Assembly: GCA_947685225.1 (NCBI GenBank) | Contig: CANTUV010000003.1 | Span: forward strand, 752,001 to 816,000 | Length of the DNA stretch: 64,000 nt | Direction: 5' to 3' | DNA from: Garcia nutans | Taxonomy: Eukaryota; Streptophyta; Magnoliopsida; Malpighiales; Euphorbiaceae | In this document: positions 22,388-35,870 of the stretch, piece by piece | Layout of the letters: each line of letters starts with the position of its first letter | Numbering within the stretch: position 1 is the stretch's first letter | Notes under the pieces: model-generated | What the model was told of the DNA's origin: nothing | The model's database searches: none | What the model saw: the letters and a program-made list of their open reading frames with translations, nothing else | Position numbers and translations under genes: made by a program

Positions 22388-25300
22388 ATTATTTTGGTAT
22401 CAGAGCTTAGGTTCGAGATTCTCGGCCTAAGTAAAATTAAAAAGAAAAAGTTTTGAAACGCTTAAAATGAATTAAAAAGAAGAGTTTTGAAAATGAAATT
22501 TGTAATACATGCATATGCATTCACACCTAGGTTGGTCTCGGAGGTGGCATTATATGATTTATAGTATATCTGTGTTATATGAAATGGATGTTAATGTGTG
22601 AATGATATGATGTTATGAGAAAACTGTTTTGTTGTAATGTGAGATGTTGAGGCATGATTACTTAACTTGCTTGTGAAAAAAAAAGAAATGAATTTAAAAA
22701 AAATATATTGATAAGTTTAATGAACGGACCTATCTGTCTCCTGCGGAACCATGCGGACCCATTGGAATGGGCAACCGAACTTGGACAACCGACCTGGATG
22801 GGAAAAGGTATGTTACTGATAATGTTATACGTGCTTATCTGCCTCCTGCGGACCCTTGGGATTGAAGGGCAACCGACCTGGTTGGGGAAGGGTACGTATA
22901 TAAAGTCATAGTTGTTGGCTATAATGATAAATTTAAATGAGTATAATGAATGATATGAATTTATATAAGTCTAATTGATAATTAAAAATGGAAATTTATG
23001 CAAGTAAAGTGAAGTGTTAAATGTGTTGAAGCATAAAGAAATGAAAAGGAAAATAATATTGAATGAGTTGATTAGTAAAGACAAGGTATGATTATTTAAA
23101 GTTTGGGGTATATATATAAAGTTAAGGTATTGTTTAAAGGAAAAAGAGATGATATTGGTTATGTAAGAATATAAATTGGTATGGTTATTTTAATGTAAAC
23201 ATTGTGAATTCAAGGTTAGAAATGTGAGATGCTTGGATATTGTGACAGCTCATGGTAATGGTAATAATATGTGATATTTGAGATTTTTCGAAATGAGCTT
23301 AATAATTGGGGAAGAAATATGTGTTGATATTGCTTTATGATATATATATATCTGAGATGTTTTTAAAGTTGATTTTAAGAAAAGATGAGTTTGGTAAATT
23401 TAAAGTTTAAACGAAGTAGTAAGTTGAAAAGTTAAAGTTCTACTAGAAACTGATAAAGATTGATTGGATATTGATGATTTAATGTATATTCAATACCTGA
23501 GCCAGGTGAAATGATTAATATTGCACATGAAAGTATTATGAATTAAGTAATGTGATTGATGGTATGAGAATTTGTTTTGAAGTAAAAAGAGAAATAGATA
23601 AGCAAATGAAAAGGAGTTATTTTAAGTCATTTCATTGCAAAAAAAAAAAAAGATATGGAAGTATATTAAATGTTTTTTTTTAAAGATGAAAGTAAAAGAG
23701 ATGTCACATTGGGAATGTGACCAAGATGGATGTGAAGTGTTATTATAGTCAGAATATATATTTGTAGTGTGATTAAATACTTTTTATCATATTGGAAGAA
23801 TGAGAATAATAGTATTCAAAAGAAAGTGATAAACACTAAATTTGTAGTGAATGTATGAAAAAGGAAAATAAAAATCAGAGCATATAATTAAGTGTATAGG
23901 AGCTATTAGGCTCAATGTGTATATTATTAGGTGTAATGTACATATGTATAAATATATGAGTAAAATATATATATACGTCGAATGGTAAACAAACGGATAT
24001 AAAGATGATATATTAAATGCATTTCAAAATAAAGGTGAGAGAGATGTCACCTTAGTAAGGTGACTAAGAATTTGTGAAGTATTATTGTGGTTAGGAAATA
24101 TATATGTGTTGAGTTGATAAATAATTTAAGTTATGTCAAAAAGGGGTAAGAATGATGTTGATTAAGGAAAAGTAATAAATGTTAAATTGTGTTAAAGATA
24201 TGTAAAAGAGGAATTATATATATAATTGTATGACTATGTTTATACATGTATGGAAAATGTGGAATGAGCTTTTCGATATGAATGTAAATGAAAATGTAAG
24301 AAATGTGGAAAGCAAGTCATATTGTGAATGTGACCTAAGTATGTGAATGTGATATAATTATTTGTTTAGTGGTGTGGAGAATAATAGGGCATGTATCAGT
24401 GGATCTATGAGAGAATAGGTTTTAACCTATGTAGAGTTAGATTATGGGATGAAATGGAGAGTGAGAAAGGACTCAAGTAACACTAGAAGATGAAATTGTT
24501 ATGATAATAACTGAGTTAAACTATCATATAATGTTTCCTGGATTAAGGATTTTGTTTGTAGAAATTCTATATGTATAAGTATATAATAAAAAGGAAAGTA
24601 TACTGTATGAAAAGTGTTACAAGAGATAAATTAGAAGTGGAGTAATAAATGGAATTTGTATATGATTAAATGTTGTGTATAAAGATGTTATAGATAATAT
24701 TGTTGATGTGAGTTAGACTAATGATAATCGTATGTTCAAGAGAAAATTTATGGAGATGGAGTTGAAATGCGTTAACTCTTGGTGTAGTAAAAGTTTGGAT
24801 ACAGAATAATCGAGAAACAGTATTGATTTATGAGTTACAGGTGTGTGACCATTCATCTTCTATGGCTATATGATTTGGTTAGTATGTGTAGCCGGTTAAT
24901 TTTAGTATCCATAAATTTGGGACTGAGACAATATGACTGTAGTACAAATTGGTGAGATTGAAAATTTTGTTTAAGAAGCATAGTTAAAAAGTTATTATAA
25001 GATTTGGTGGGAACTATACTAATATGATTTGAAGTGATTTGTTATCACAATAATTTGATTGAATATGGATTGGAAGAGATCAAGAAATTGTATATAAGTT
25101 TGCCCTAATTGAATTAGATCATATATACATATATGAATATGGTGCAATTTCATGATAAGTTAAATAAATTAATCATTGGATGGAATTGAACAAGATGGGA
25201 AAGTGGATATATTGTGTAAGATAAATCAATTGATCTGGATTGGATTAAGATTATGAATTATTCTTGAGATTTAATATCTATAGTTGTATTAAGAATGTAA

Positions 25301-25966
25301 TTATTTACATGGCAATGTATATGATGTAAAATATTAAAGTGTGAATGGACATGAATGAATGGAGTCATAGTAGTTATAAATCAGGATAAAAAGGGAAAAG
25401 ATTGGTTATTTATAAAATAAGTTGAAAGGTAATGTATTAATATGTAAGTTAAGAGAAAAGCATGCTAAAGAGGTAACTCCATTTGTGGAAAATAAGGATC
25501 TTGTCATCCATTGAGGGATTGATAAATGTCTATTTAGACAGTGATTGTAATGATGGGATAATTAATGCTAAGACATAACCAATGATTTTTAAGGTTAAAG
25601 TTAAAAGAGTAATCATAAAGAGATGAAGGAACAATATATATTAAATATAAAGATTGGATGAAGTATAAGTGTACTATAAAATGATCTGATTCTGGTATAA
25701 AGATAGTAATAGGAAGTGTAATAAGTTCTTTTGAATGTTTGATCAATGAAGTAACAAGATATATAAACCTATAGAATGATGAGTTATGGAATTTAAAGAA
25801 GATTGTTGATTCTATAGGAAAGAGTTGAAGTTATATGATTTGGTGACATAGTAACTTAAACATATAATTAACTTCATATGGAAGGTAAGATAGTATGTTG
25901 TTAAGAATCAATTGTTACGATATTGATAATTTCGAGGACGAAATTTTCTTTTTAGAGGGGGAGAAT
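22388..25966 (+). other. non-coding internal region of the LARD
   Basis: Primer binding site TGGTATCAGAGC is at 22395-22406 and the polypurine tract at 25954-25965. Between them no retroviral domain is recognisable on any frame. Structures present are a near-duplicate GC-rich segment (22715-22900, two copies of cctgcgga with ggg-caaccgacctgg) and at least three short hairpins of the type GTCACATTGGGAATGTGAC (23703, 24046, 24316). Confidence 0.8.
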
Positions 25967-28900
25967 TGTAATATCCCTAAGTGTGCTTAGAAGTTATGAT
26001 AATGTTGTTATTATTGAATTGAGTGTGTGATTGATAAGTGGTAATTATGTTGTTTGAAGAAAAGCATTGTGTAGAGTGAAGTGTATATGTTGTGTATATG
26101 GTCATATATATATAATATAAGTTGGTCAAAGGTCTTGGTCAAGGAAAGAGGATATTTTATTTGTGATTGTGAAATTACCAACATGGGCTTGTAAAAGACA
26201 AAGGTTTAGTTATATGGTTGAGGGTAGTTTAGTAATTTTCTTTTGGAAGGGTATTTAATGCCTATTGACTTTGTGTTTTCTTCATCATTTCTTCTTCTTC
26301 TTCTTGTTGATGGCCGGCTCACTCAAAGACAAAGGAAAGCAAGAGAGCAAGTGATGATTTTGGAATTTTAAGCTCAAAAGTGAAGGAAGATCTCAAGTAT
26401 ACAAGTTGGAATTTCAAGAATTTCATGATTTTAGTAAGTTTTCTCTTGTTTGCCTTTGTTATTTTTGAAGATGTGTGTGAGTTGAGTTAGGGTTATTGAT
26501 AGTATGATTAAGTGTGTTGATGATTTGTTGATTAGAGTTGAAATTGATTTTAAATAAGAAGTAAATTGGTGTTGGTGATGGAAGAGTAAGAGTTGTGTTT
26601 AGTGAATATTTTTCTGTTTTACAATTAGTAAAGGCTGTGACTTGTATGATTTTTAATTAATTATAGAAAAATGTTCTTGAAGTGAATTTTTGATATGTTG
26701 TGCCTCTATGAGTCTAGAATGACTGAAAAATATGTTGATTCGATTTTGGAATGGTTATGAGTTTAGAAAGATTATTTTTATTAGACCTGTTCCAGCAGGT
26801 ACCTTAACTGAGACAGCTATATTTCGGGATTTTTAATAAAATGTAGAAAAATCATATCCAATTGAATTTTGGATATGTTGTTGCTTAGTGAGTCTAGTAT
26901 TTGAGAAAAATAATTTGGAACCACGTTGATTGAATTTGATTTATGGAATTCACAAAGTTCAGAACTGCTGCCAGGATGCAGGGCAATTGGGGCAGTCTGG
27001 TTAGGTGAACTATTTGACCAAGATTTTGTGTTTAGTTTGATCTGAAATTTTAAAGGAATTATTTTAAGATACAAAACTAAATTCTGTAAAAATTTTAGAA
27101 TTTTTAGTCAAGTAGATTATTTTATACAATTTTTCAAAATAAGGATAAAATGGAGTCTAAAACCAGAATGTACTATTCATATGGTCATTTTGCTAATATT
27201 CCTTTTGGATTAGGTTGTGGAGAGGTTGAATTGCCCTAATTTGTGAAGTGAAGAACTATTGAGTGGAGAAGAGTTTAGAGTGGTGTGAAATGTTATTAAG
27301 GTAAGTACCAATGTTGCATGATTGCATTGTTAATGCATATCACTAATGTATTTTGATGTGTTTATATCATTAATGATATGTATATATATAATTGTGTTAT
27401 GGGAAAATGAAAGATGTGAATGATTTGATGAATATTAATGTATGAGAATACAATTGATTGAGTATAATTAAATAATGTTAGGTAAATTATTACATTGTTA
27501 ATCTAATGTGACTTGTATAGTGTGAAAGAGAAGAGGATCATTCAACAAGGTATGAGCTATGCAAATTTATTATGACAAACACTTTTATGAAGAATTACTT
27601 TAATGTACTTTGTAATGTTATAGCAATGATGCTATATGTATAATGTGAATCATGTGATTGAATAATGATATGTTCATTTGGTTAATGTAATTGATGTTGA
27701 GTATTATAATGATGATGCACATGATACTATATGAACAATACTATGATTTGTGTATTATGAATCTTGTGAATTGTATTGTGCTATATGAATAAGGTACTTT
27801 GTAATGTTATAGCAATGATGTTATATGTATCATATGGATTGAGATATGATATGTTGTGAAGCCATTGTGATTGGCTATGATGATCTAATTGAAAGAAATA
27901 AGGCATGTTTGCCTAGATGATAATGAACATTGAGATTGAAATTGATAATGAAACAATAAGTGAAATATGTGTTTAATGTGTTATTCAGTTTTCAGAGTTC
28001 TGGGTTTGGAGGCATGCCTATAAAATGAAAAAGGTAACAGTCTTGCCGGGTTGAGGATCTCTTCAAATTGAGTTGAATTGAGGTCCAAGAGACTGGGTCT
28101 GTTACACTATGAGAATTGTGAATATGAAATATATGATTGGTAACAGTCTTGCCGGGTTGAGGATCTCCTCATGATGAGTTGATGGTCCAAGAGACTGGGT
28201 CTGTTACACTATCCATGGATAGAAATATTGATATATGATGCCTACGGGCTTGATGATTATGATTATAGACCAAAGCAGTAACTCTGAACTCTGAATAACA
28301 TAGTGGTGTCTGTTGGGCCCGAGTCTGTCTTTGTTGTCAATGTGATATACAAATGTTGAAAGAAATGGATAATGAAATCTTTGGTATACTTCATTGGACA
28401 TGTGATTGATGATATGTAATATGTGCGTTGAAATATTGATTATGAGCACTAGTGATGAATCATTAATGTTGAATTGTGAATAAAGAAATGTTATGATTGG
28501 TATGATGTATAATGTGTGTATTAGCATTGATTGTGAATTCAATTGATGAATTGTGGTTGATGACAATGATTGTCTTAATTGGAAATGTGACTTATGATTA
28601 GTATGATGTATAATGTGTGTATTGAGATGTTGATTGTGAATATTAATGATGGGTTGGACTTGGTAGAAATGTTATGTTTATATGTGTATAAGATATGAGA
28701 TTAGTTGAAAGATATGAAAGGTGCAAATGAATAGGGATAAACTTAATAAGAACTAAAAGTATATGGAATTGAGATATCTTTATATGTTAGTGTTTCCATG
28801 ATATATGTTTGTATTTTATATTTGTACTACTAAGCTTTCGAGCTTAGCGCGGATGTATTATCGCGCAGGTAGCTTGGTGGAAGACATGAAGTCTTTTGGT

Positions 28901-29168
28901 ATGCCACGAGAAGAGTAAGATTTTGTCGAGACCAACTAGAGGGTAATGCATACATGTATCCACTTTAAGTATGTTATATTATATGTATAAATGAAGTTTT
29001 GATAAAGACAATAATTTGTAAGTGTTCTTTAAATTGACCTATTATGGTTTGAATTTTGTTACAGGTATTGAAAGGTAAAAAGAAAAGTGGCATCCTTATA
29101 CTTTAAATACTTACTGTATGTATACTAGGTATATGTATAGTATTTATATGGAGTATTGGGGTGTTACA
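25967..29168 (+). repeat. 3' LTR of the LARD (3,202 bp)
   Basis: Exactly the same length as the left LTR, at an offset of 6,781 bp, and almost identical to it. It ends at the TACCT duplication inside the Ulp1 coding exon. Confidence 0.96.
28830..28871 (+). promoter_or_regulatory. conserved LTR hairpin plus CGCGCAGG, right LARD LTR
   Basis: Identical to the copy at 22049-22090. Confidence 0.72.
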
Positions 29169-32100
29169 TACCTCATGATAAAGAGGCCGCAGTCCGTGGC
29201 CTCTTTCTGCACAGGAACCCCCTGAAATAGCACATAAAAACAAAAATGAAGTACCACATGTTACATCCATATGTAAACCCATATGCAAACCAACACATCA
29301 ACCTAATCACACAATCTAACCTGAAAAAATGCAATCCAAATATATACGAGCAAGTATACAAGTAATGCCAGCAGTGCTGCAATTGGAAATGAAAAAATGC
29401 AGACCAACTGAAAATGCTTTGTGGACTCCAAGTTTGTACTGAAATGAAAAAATGCAGTCCAAATTTTGCAATATTTCTTTCATAGAACAAGCAATTAACA
29501 TATTGTATAAATTGTATAAATCAGAAATGATGAGAAAAACAATACCGCCATGTTCTCCCATAAAATTTTCCTCCTCACATTCTTGTTGACACTCTCTTTG
29601 TATAACTTTATGGCACTACAAGAAACACAATATAAGTTAACAAAATTGCATTTTCCCCAAATTTAACAACTTAAGACTAAATAGGCAGACTCGCAACTTA
29701 CTTGTCAACAACCTCTATCCATTCCTGGCTAGCAATGCGACGTTTAAGAGGGTCCATGTGGTAGACTACCTCTCCCGTCGGATTTACAACAGTCAATACC
29801 CAGTGATTCCTACGAAATAACAAAATAAAATACAAGCAATTCTTCATATTTGGAAGAACATAACGCCAAACAATTCATTGAACAAAAAGATCTGAATAAA
29901 TACAGAACCGACAATGAAACAGTGATTTCAATCACCAAAATAGCAATCACAAAGGCTCAATTCATAACATCAATCACAATCACATACAGAAGCAGCGTTA
30001 TTTAGCTACTAACTCTCATTAGCTACAATAGCAGATAAAAAAGAAAGGTAAAGAAATACTCACACATCGTTGAAAGGCAAGAGAAAGTATTGCCCTTCTT
30101 TAGCCCCCTTAAATCGACTCGCAAGTATACGTGACCTCCCCCCTGAATTACCACATCCAATGGCACCAATCATGCTGGGATCCACAAAGCCAATCATATC
30201 AACCATTTTATGCCTTTTGACATATTCATACAAGTAGTTGCATACAAAATGAAGTAATAGTTGGTACATATTATCAGTTTAATTCCAGTACAATTAACAA
30301 AGAAAATAAAAAGCTATTGTACTTGGAAACTTACTGAATAAATATGGTAAGTATGGATCCGGACATTTCACCTCCGGCGCACACAGCATGTAGATCTTGT
30401 AAGAACACAACTTGCTTTTTGCTCACACCAAATGCTTCTTCACTTAGGGCAAAACTAACTGTTCGATCATCGCTTAAGGCATCCTTCGCCCACAACCACA
30501 AACGTTTCAAAGACATTGGATAATCAGCACCCATCTGAACATGCAGCTCCTCCTCAAACATATCAGCTTCTATAACAACAGGCTTCTTTAATTTCTTGGA
30601 GGCTTTTTTCTTCACACAAGCTTTTTTAAAACTCTGAAAATAAAGGGGGGCATGTGAACACAGTAAATAGCAAAAAAAAAAGCAATTATGCAAAGTTTCA
30701 TTTCTCAAAACTTAACCTTTGGATTAGACACCCCATCCAGCACAATCAAATTTCTCGGCCATGCTATAAAAGTACCCACGGCTTGGTCCACAGTAACAAT
30801 TTCATCGCTGACTGGGAATGGGATATTGACGTCTGTAAATATAAAAAACATGGAAAAATTACATTTATTTATATGTTTGAATATAATCATTATAAGTTTG
30901 AATAAATATTAAGTAGTATCCTCAAACCTTGAATTGTACGAGTGATCGACACTCTTGCATTCTCTTGTGCAATCTTAACTCCATGGAGAGATGGCTCATG
31001 TCCTTCAACAACCGGGACTTCAACAACCTTTGCATAAGCAACAATATTGCTCGGTGATCCTATGGCCAGCTTCGCCAATTTCACTTGATTATCAAACCCA
31101 TCATCATCATTTTTTTTAACAATGTCATCATTTTTTTATTTCAACCTCCTCATTATTGGGACCTTTGACATCAGCAGAAACCTCAATACCTTCTGCCTCC
31201 TCAGCATCAGCAACCATAACAACAACCTCGATACGTTCTGCCTCCTCAGTAGCAGCAACCTCATCAACATCTGCAACAATCTCAGCAGCAACCTCATGAA
31301 CATCATCCTTATCAAGCACCTCCAGTTTCTCCAAAGCAAGGACCTTCTCATCATCAACAGAATTGGGGCTCCTTTTTGCTTCATCTGAATTGAGATTCCT
31401 TTTTGCTTCAACAGAATTTGCATCAAATTCAGGACTCAAATTCTTCCTCACAACCGGCACTTGCGCCTCTTGATCCTTCACAATAGGAATGGAATTGGAG
31501 CAACTTGCTTGTTGGGAAGGCATGTTTGGACTAGACACAGGCTTTGACAAAAATTCTGCTCTAATCTTGGCAATTTCAGCAGCCCAAAATGCATCTCTCT
31601 GTGCTATAATTTTCTTGGTCTCCTCCTCCATGACCATTTGAACCCCCTCCCGTATCTTTTCATCAAAATTCTTTGCTTTTCTCTGTCTTGGGAGACCAAA
31701 ATAGACAGATTGCTTCACGTGCCTTCCCTGGCCACGTACTCTTCCAGAATGCTCCGGTTTACCAAGCGCCTTCGATAACACATCATCAGCGCCTTGTTCA
31801 ACTACTTCACCTGAACTAACTTGCTCCTTTAATGACTCCTAAAAAATAGACCCAAAATGGATGTAGTTAATAAATTAGTAAACAATAAAAGCTGATGAAT
31901 TGAGTTGAAACTTGAATCAAAAATCAGAACTTACGATTTCCTCAGCTTTGTGCTTCACTCTCTCATCTTTAAACTTTCCTTGTCTGTCCTGCCTTGCAAG
32001 GATCCAAGCCTTCAATCAATCAATCTCTGAAATCCCTTCAGGATGAGATTCAGTCTGCATGTATATATATAGAGGATGACCTTATTAGTAATATAAACAT

Positions 32101-33215
32101 GTTTTAAGAAGCATTATAAATCGATATTGACGATACACAAGTCATAGAAAGCAAAATTAAATACACAAGTCAACACTAACCCATTCACTTTCCAAGTTCG
32201 CGTATCCTTTTCGAGACAAACGATGAGGATACTCATTCTGCATACTTCTCTTGTGTTGTTCTTCATGAATTTTCTAAGACAAAAAGGAACAAAACATCAT
32301 AAGTATGAAAAAGGAATCCAGATTACCATTTGGAACTAAATTAAGAAACAAGAAAATTGAAGATTTCCTTACGCTAAACTCGACTCCCAGACGATCATCA
32401 ACGAAAATGTCCCAGTGCGACTGCTCAATGAATGTGAAGTCAGCTGGAGGAAACCGCAGCTTCTCTGGTTCATCACGGTGTGGAAGAACATAGAGTCTCG
32501 TCAACCGACATTTGAATTCCCTCCATTTTGACCAGCAGACTGCAGTACCATTTTCTTGGAAGTCGGTGGTACAACGAAAGCCATCTACATACATAAACCA
32601 CAAAAATAAAATTAGTCGATTAGATTACTGAAAACCCAACGTGTATAAAGCAATTGAAAAACTAATGTATATAAATTAATTGTGTGGGAAGGATTTTGCA
32701 TAACCTGGACACAATCCCAAATCTTTGTTTTGACGTCTTCAGCAACTTCCTTCCAGGAATCATGCCATATCGGGGCTTTAGACCTTGCTAAAACTCCGAT
32801 ATATGATTGCATCTCTGAAGCAGCCCTGCCAAATGGTGCTCCCTTTGCATTAAATGTAACTGTAGGCTTTTGACTACTGATCTTCCGTCTAACAATTCGG
32901 TGCATAGAGACATACCCTCGTTTCAGTAGTTTTAATCCTGCAATATCGTCCTCGTTTGATTTCGGCTTAACCTTATCCACTCGCTTTCTTTTCTTGGACA
33001 GTTTTTTTTTCCAAGTTTTCAGAGATCGACTTCCTCTTCGAAGATACGGGGGAAGAAGTCGATGGCTTTTCTGGGTGCATTGTCCGTGTCCTGGAGATAG
33101 CCTTCACCACTCTCATTGTGGCTGGATTTGGAGAAGACCGGGCTTGTTGTTTACATACACGGGGAGAAGAACGGGTGGGTAGTTGATACGATTGTTTCTT
33201 CTTCAAAGGAGCCAT

Positions 33216-34730
33216 AATCAGCACCTGCATTCACAAATTAAAAGTTACATTTTGTACGAAATCATCCAGTTTAAACATTGGAAATCACAGGAAACAGCTG
33301 CAGGTTTGATAACCATCAGCCAACAGGTAAGAATTATATGTGAAAATGCATTTTTGTAGAATGTTGATGTAAGCCTGCATTTTATCACGTTGCTAAGCAA
33401 ATAACTCATAATTTAATTGGGACACGGCTAAACTAAAATCCTACTACGAGACTAAAACAAAACAGAATTAGTAAAAAATAAACTATAGCTTGCACAATAG
33501 ACAAGATAGCTACAAGTTCTTTAGTCGATTAGATTAATGAAAGTGGTTAAGGACTTATTTCAGATGCATTTGAAATGACACCTATTCTAAAGCCACATTC
33601 TACAAGACCTGTGTCCACAACCATGAACCTGAACCGTATCAAATCAAAGAAAACCTATGCATTATTTAAGTCAAATCTCAATATTTCAAATTCCTCTGTC
33701 CAAACCAGTGAAAGGTTTATCTATCTCTTCCAGTAAAAAAATATTCACATGGCTAAAATTTAGTCAAAGATTAACAAACAGGACATGGGCTGTATTTCGG
33801 AGCAGGAAAAAATATTAACAGCGACATTTGCAGTATTCTACTCATTGCAGCCGGAAACAAAAAGAAGCAGCATATACAACAGCAACTAAGTCTCATGAAA
33901 ATGGTTTATAAAACAAACTTCTAAGAACTAAGAAGAGGAAGAAAAATATTATACAATAACATAATAACAGATAAAATTAAAAAAAAAATTGCAGAGCGAC
34001 AAAAGTATATAACGAACCTCAAAGGCTGGAACTGAGGGAGTGAATGCAGAGCCGCAGTGAGTGGCGGGCGGGTTAGAGAGAAAGGTATAAGAGGAAGAAG
34101 AAATATGGATGCGCCGTGCGTTTTTAGGTCAAGACTGAAGATTTCGAAAGAGGGAAGGAAGAGAACAAAGTTAGGTCTAGCAATGGAAAGAGGGAAGGAG
34201 GAGAACAAATTTGGGTTTAGTTTCTGAAGCTTTCTACCCGTGAAAATGGAAACAAATTAGGTATACACAGAGAAATCGAAAGAGGGAAGGAGGAGATAGG
34301 ACAGAGAAATCGAAAGAGGGAAGGAGGAGATAGGAGAGAGAAATCGAAAGAGGGTCTGTTTAGGTTTATTGTTAAATTTCAAAACGGCCGTGTTTTGGGC
34401 AAAATGGGGGCAAATGAAAATTTTTTTGGGAAATAAAGGGGGGAATTTAAGTGTTCAAAATATTTCTCAAGTTTTGACATCCCTCTTTTGAAACAAAATG
34501 AATTTTTCAAATTTTTGTTAAATTAACTTTACAAATTCACTTATATAGATGACTCATAAAATTCAATTTATAATTCATCCATAAGTGCTTAAGGCAATAC
34601 AATTTAAATAATTAGTAGTGATAAATTTCTATGGAACCCTATATAATTATAAAATTTAGTGTTGATGTAAATTAGATTGAGCAAAAACTAAATAAGTCCA
34701 ACATTGAAAAATTTTAACGAATACTTGTAT
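33216..34730 (-). other. 5' flank of the TNPA/Ulp1-like gene
   Basis: No coding region recognised. It should hold the promoter and leader of the minus-strand gene. A short direct repeat of gaaatcgaaagagggaagga (34261-34355) occurs about three times. Confidence 0.5.
34261..34355. repeat. short tandem repeat (about 40-bp unit)
   Basis: Three copies of a purine-rich unit beginning agaaatcgaaagaggg stand next to each other in the promoter-proximal part of the minus-strand CACTA gene. Confidence 0.75.
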
Positions 34731-35870
34731 ATACTTATATATACTTGTATATATGAATAAGCAAGTCCACAAGAATACTTGTATATATATTTGTATTTGT
34801 GTTTGTGTTCTTTTATCAGTTAATTGTATTGGAAAATTTGAGTGCAAGGGCAGTAGGTTTCACAGGTATATACTAATATATACTTGTATATATACTAATA
34901 TAAACTTGTATATATTTGTATATACTAATATATATACTTGTATATACTAATATATAATTGTATATACTTGTATATATACTAACATATACTAATATATATA
35001 TATTATATACTAATATAATATATACTTATATATACTTGTATATATACTAATATAAACTTGTATATATTTGTATATACTAATATATATACTTGTATATACT
35101 TGTATATTTACAAGTATATATATTTGTATATACTAATATATATACTTGTATATACTAATATATAATTGTATATACTTGTATATATACTAACATATACTAA
35201 TATATATATATATATATTATATACTAATATAATATATACTTATATATACTCGTATATATACTAATATAAACTTGTATATATTTGTATATACTAATATATA
35301 TACTTGTATATTTACAAGTATATATATTTGTATATACTAATATATATACTTGTATATACTAATATATAATTGTATATACTTGTATATATACTAACATATA
35401 CTAATATATATACTTGTGTATATACTTGTATATATTTATATATATACTTCTATATACATTTATATACTTATATATATTTATAATATATACTTGTATTCCT
35501 ACTTATATAATATCATATTATATCTAAATCATTATTTAACATATACTAATATATATATATTATATACTAATATAATATATACTTATATATACTTGTATAT
35601 ATACTAATATAAACTTGTATATATTATATCTAAATCATATTATATCATATTATATCTAAATCATTATTTAACATATACTAATATATATACTAATATATTT
35701 ACTTGTATATATACTAACATATACGAATATATATACTTGTATATATACTAATATATACTTGTATATATTTATATATATACTTCTATATACATGTATATAC
35801 TTATATATATTTATAATATATACTTGTATTCCTACTAATATAATATCATATTATATCTAAATCATTATTT
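34730..35870. repeat. AT-rich minisatellite between the two CACTA genes
   Basis: About 1.1 kb consists almost only of variants of TATATACTTGTATATATACT and ACTAATATA. A higher-order block beginning acttgtatatatactaatat recurs at intervals of roughly 180-350 bp. It separates the divergent promoters of the TNPA/Ulp1-like and TNP2-like genes. Open frames here (Y/I-rich) are meaningless. Confidence 0.92.

Larger units (their letters stand above)
19186..29168 (+). mobile_element. LARD-type non-autonomous LTR retrotransposon, very young
   Basis: Two 3,202-bp LTRs (19186-22387 and 25967-29168) enclose 3,579 bp. Target duplication TACCT is present at 19181-19185 and 29169-29173. A primer site for initiator tRNA-Met lies at 22395 and a polypurine tract at 25954. 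No gag or pol reading frame is seen in the internal part, so the element must be mobilised in trans, presumably by a gypsy relative: the tract before the 3' LTR and several LTR blocks match the chromovirus at 1-5445. By eye the LTRs differ at five positions (19259, 19352, 19364, 19885, 20140 in the left copy). It has disrupted the Ulp1 exon of the CACTA element. Confidence 0.96.
18954..33215 (-). pseudogene. CACTA TNPA-like / Ulp1 cysteine-protease gene, split by the LARD insertion
   Basis: A multi-exon gene typical of plant CACTA elements: an N-terminal Ptta/En/Spm-type domain fused to a C-terminal Ulp1-like (C48) protease. Start ATG at 33215 (MAPLKKKQ), then a basic region, then KLLKRGYVSMHRIV and PIWHDSWKEVAEDVKTKIWD (to 32705), CRLTRLYVLPHRDEPEKL (32584-32373), HRLSRKGYANLESEW (about 32190) and a low-complexity E/V/A region (31430-31130). 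The protease shows the His in NHWVL (29805-29803), Asp in YHMDPL, and Gln/Cys in VQKEATDCGLF (Cys at 29191-29189). The LARD with its TACCT duplication cuts codons just after GLFIMR; the reading resumes at 19185 (YMKEICYDKEL) and ends at 18954 through one more intron (19134-19050). Additional frameshifts lie near 33005 (A run) and 32540. In the family the protease resembles SUMO proteases; its role in transposition is not established. Confidence 0.85.

Noticed and set aside
22395..22406. tRNA-like match
   Set aside because: Only the 12 bases complementary to the tRNA-Met 3' end; it is a primer binding site, not a tRNA gene.
31122..31388. Asn/Leu-rich plus-strand frame
   Set aside because: Shadow of the Glu/Val/Ala-rich region of the minus-strand TNPA/Ulp1-like gene.
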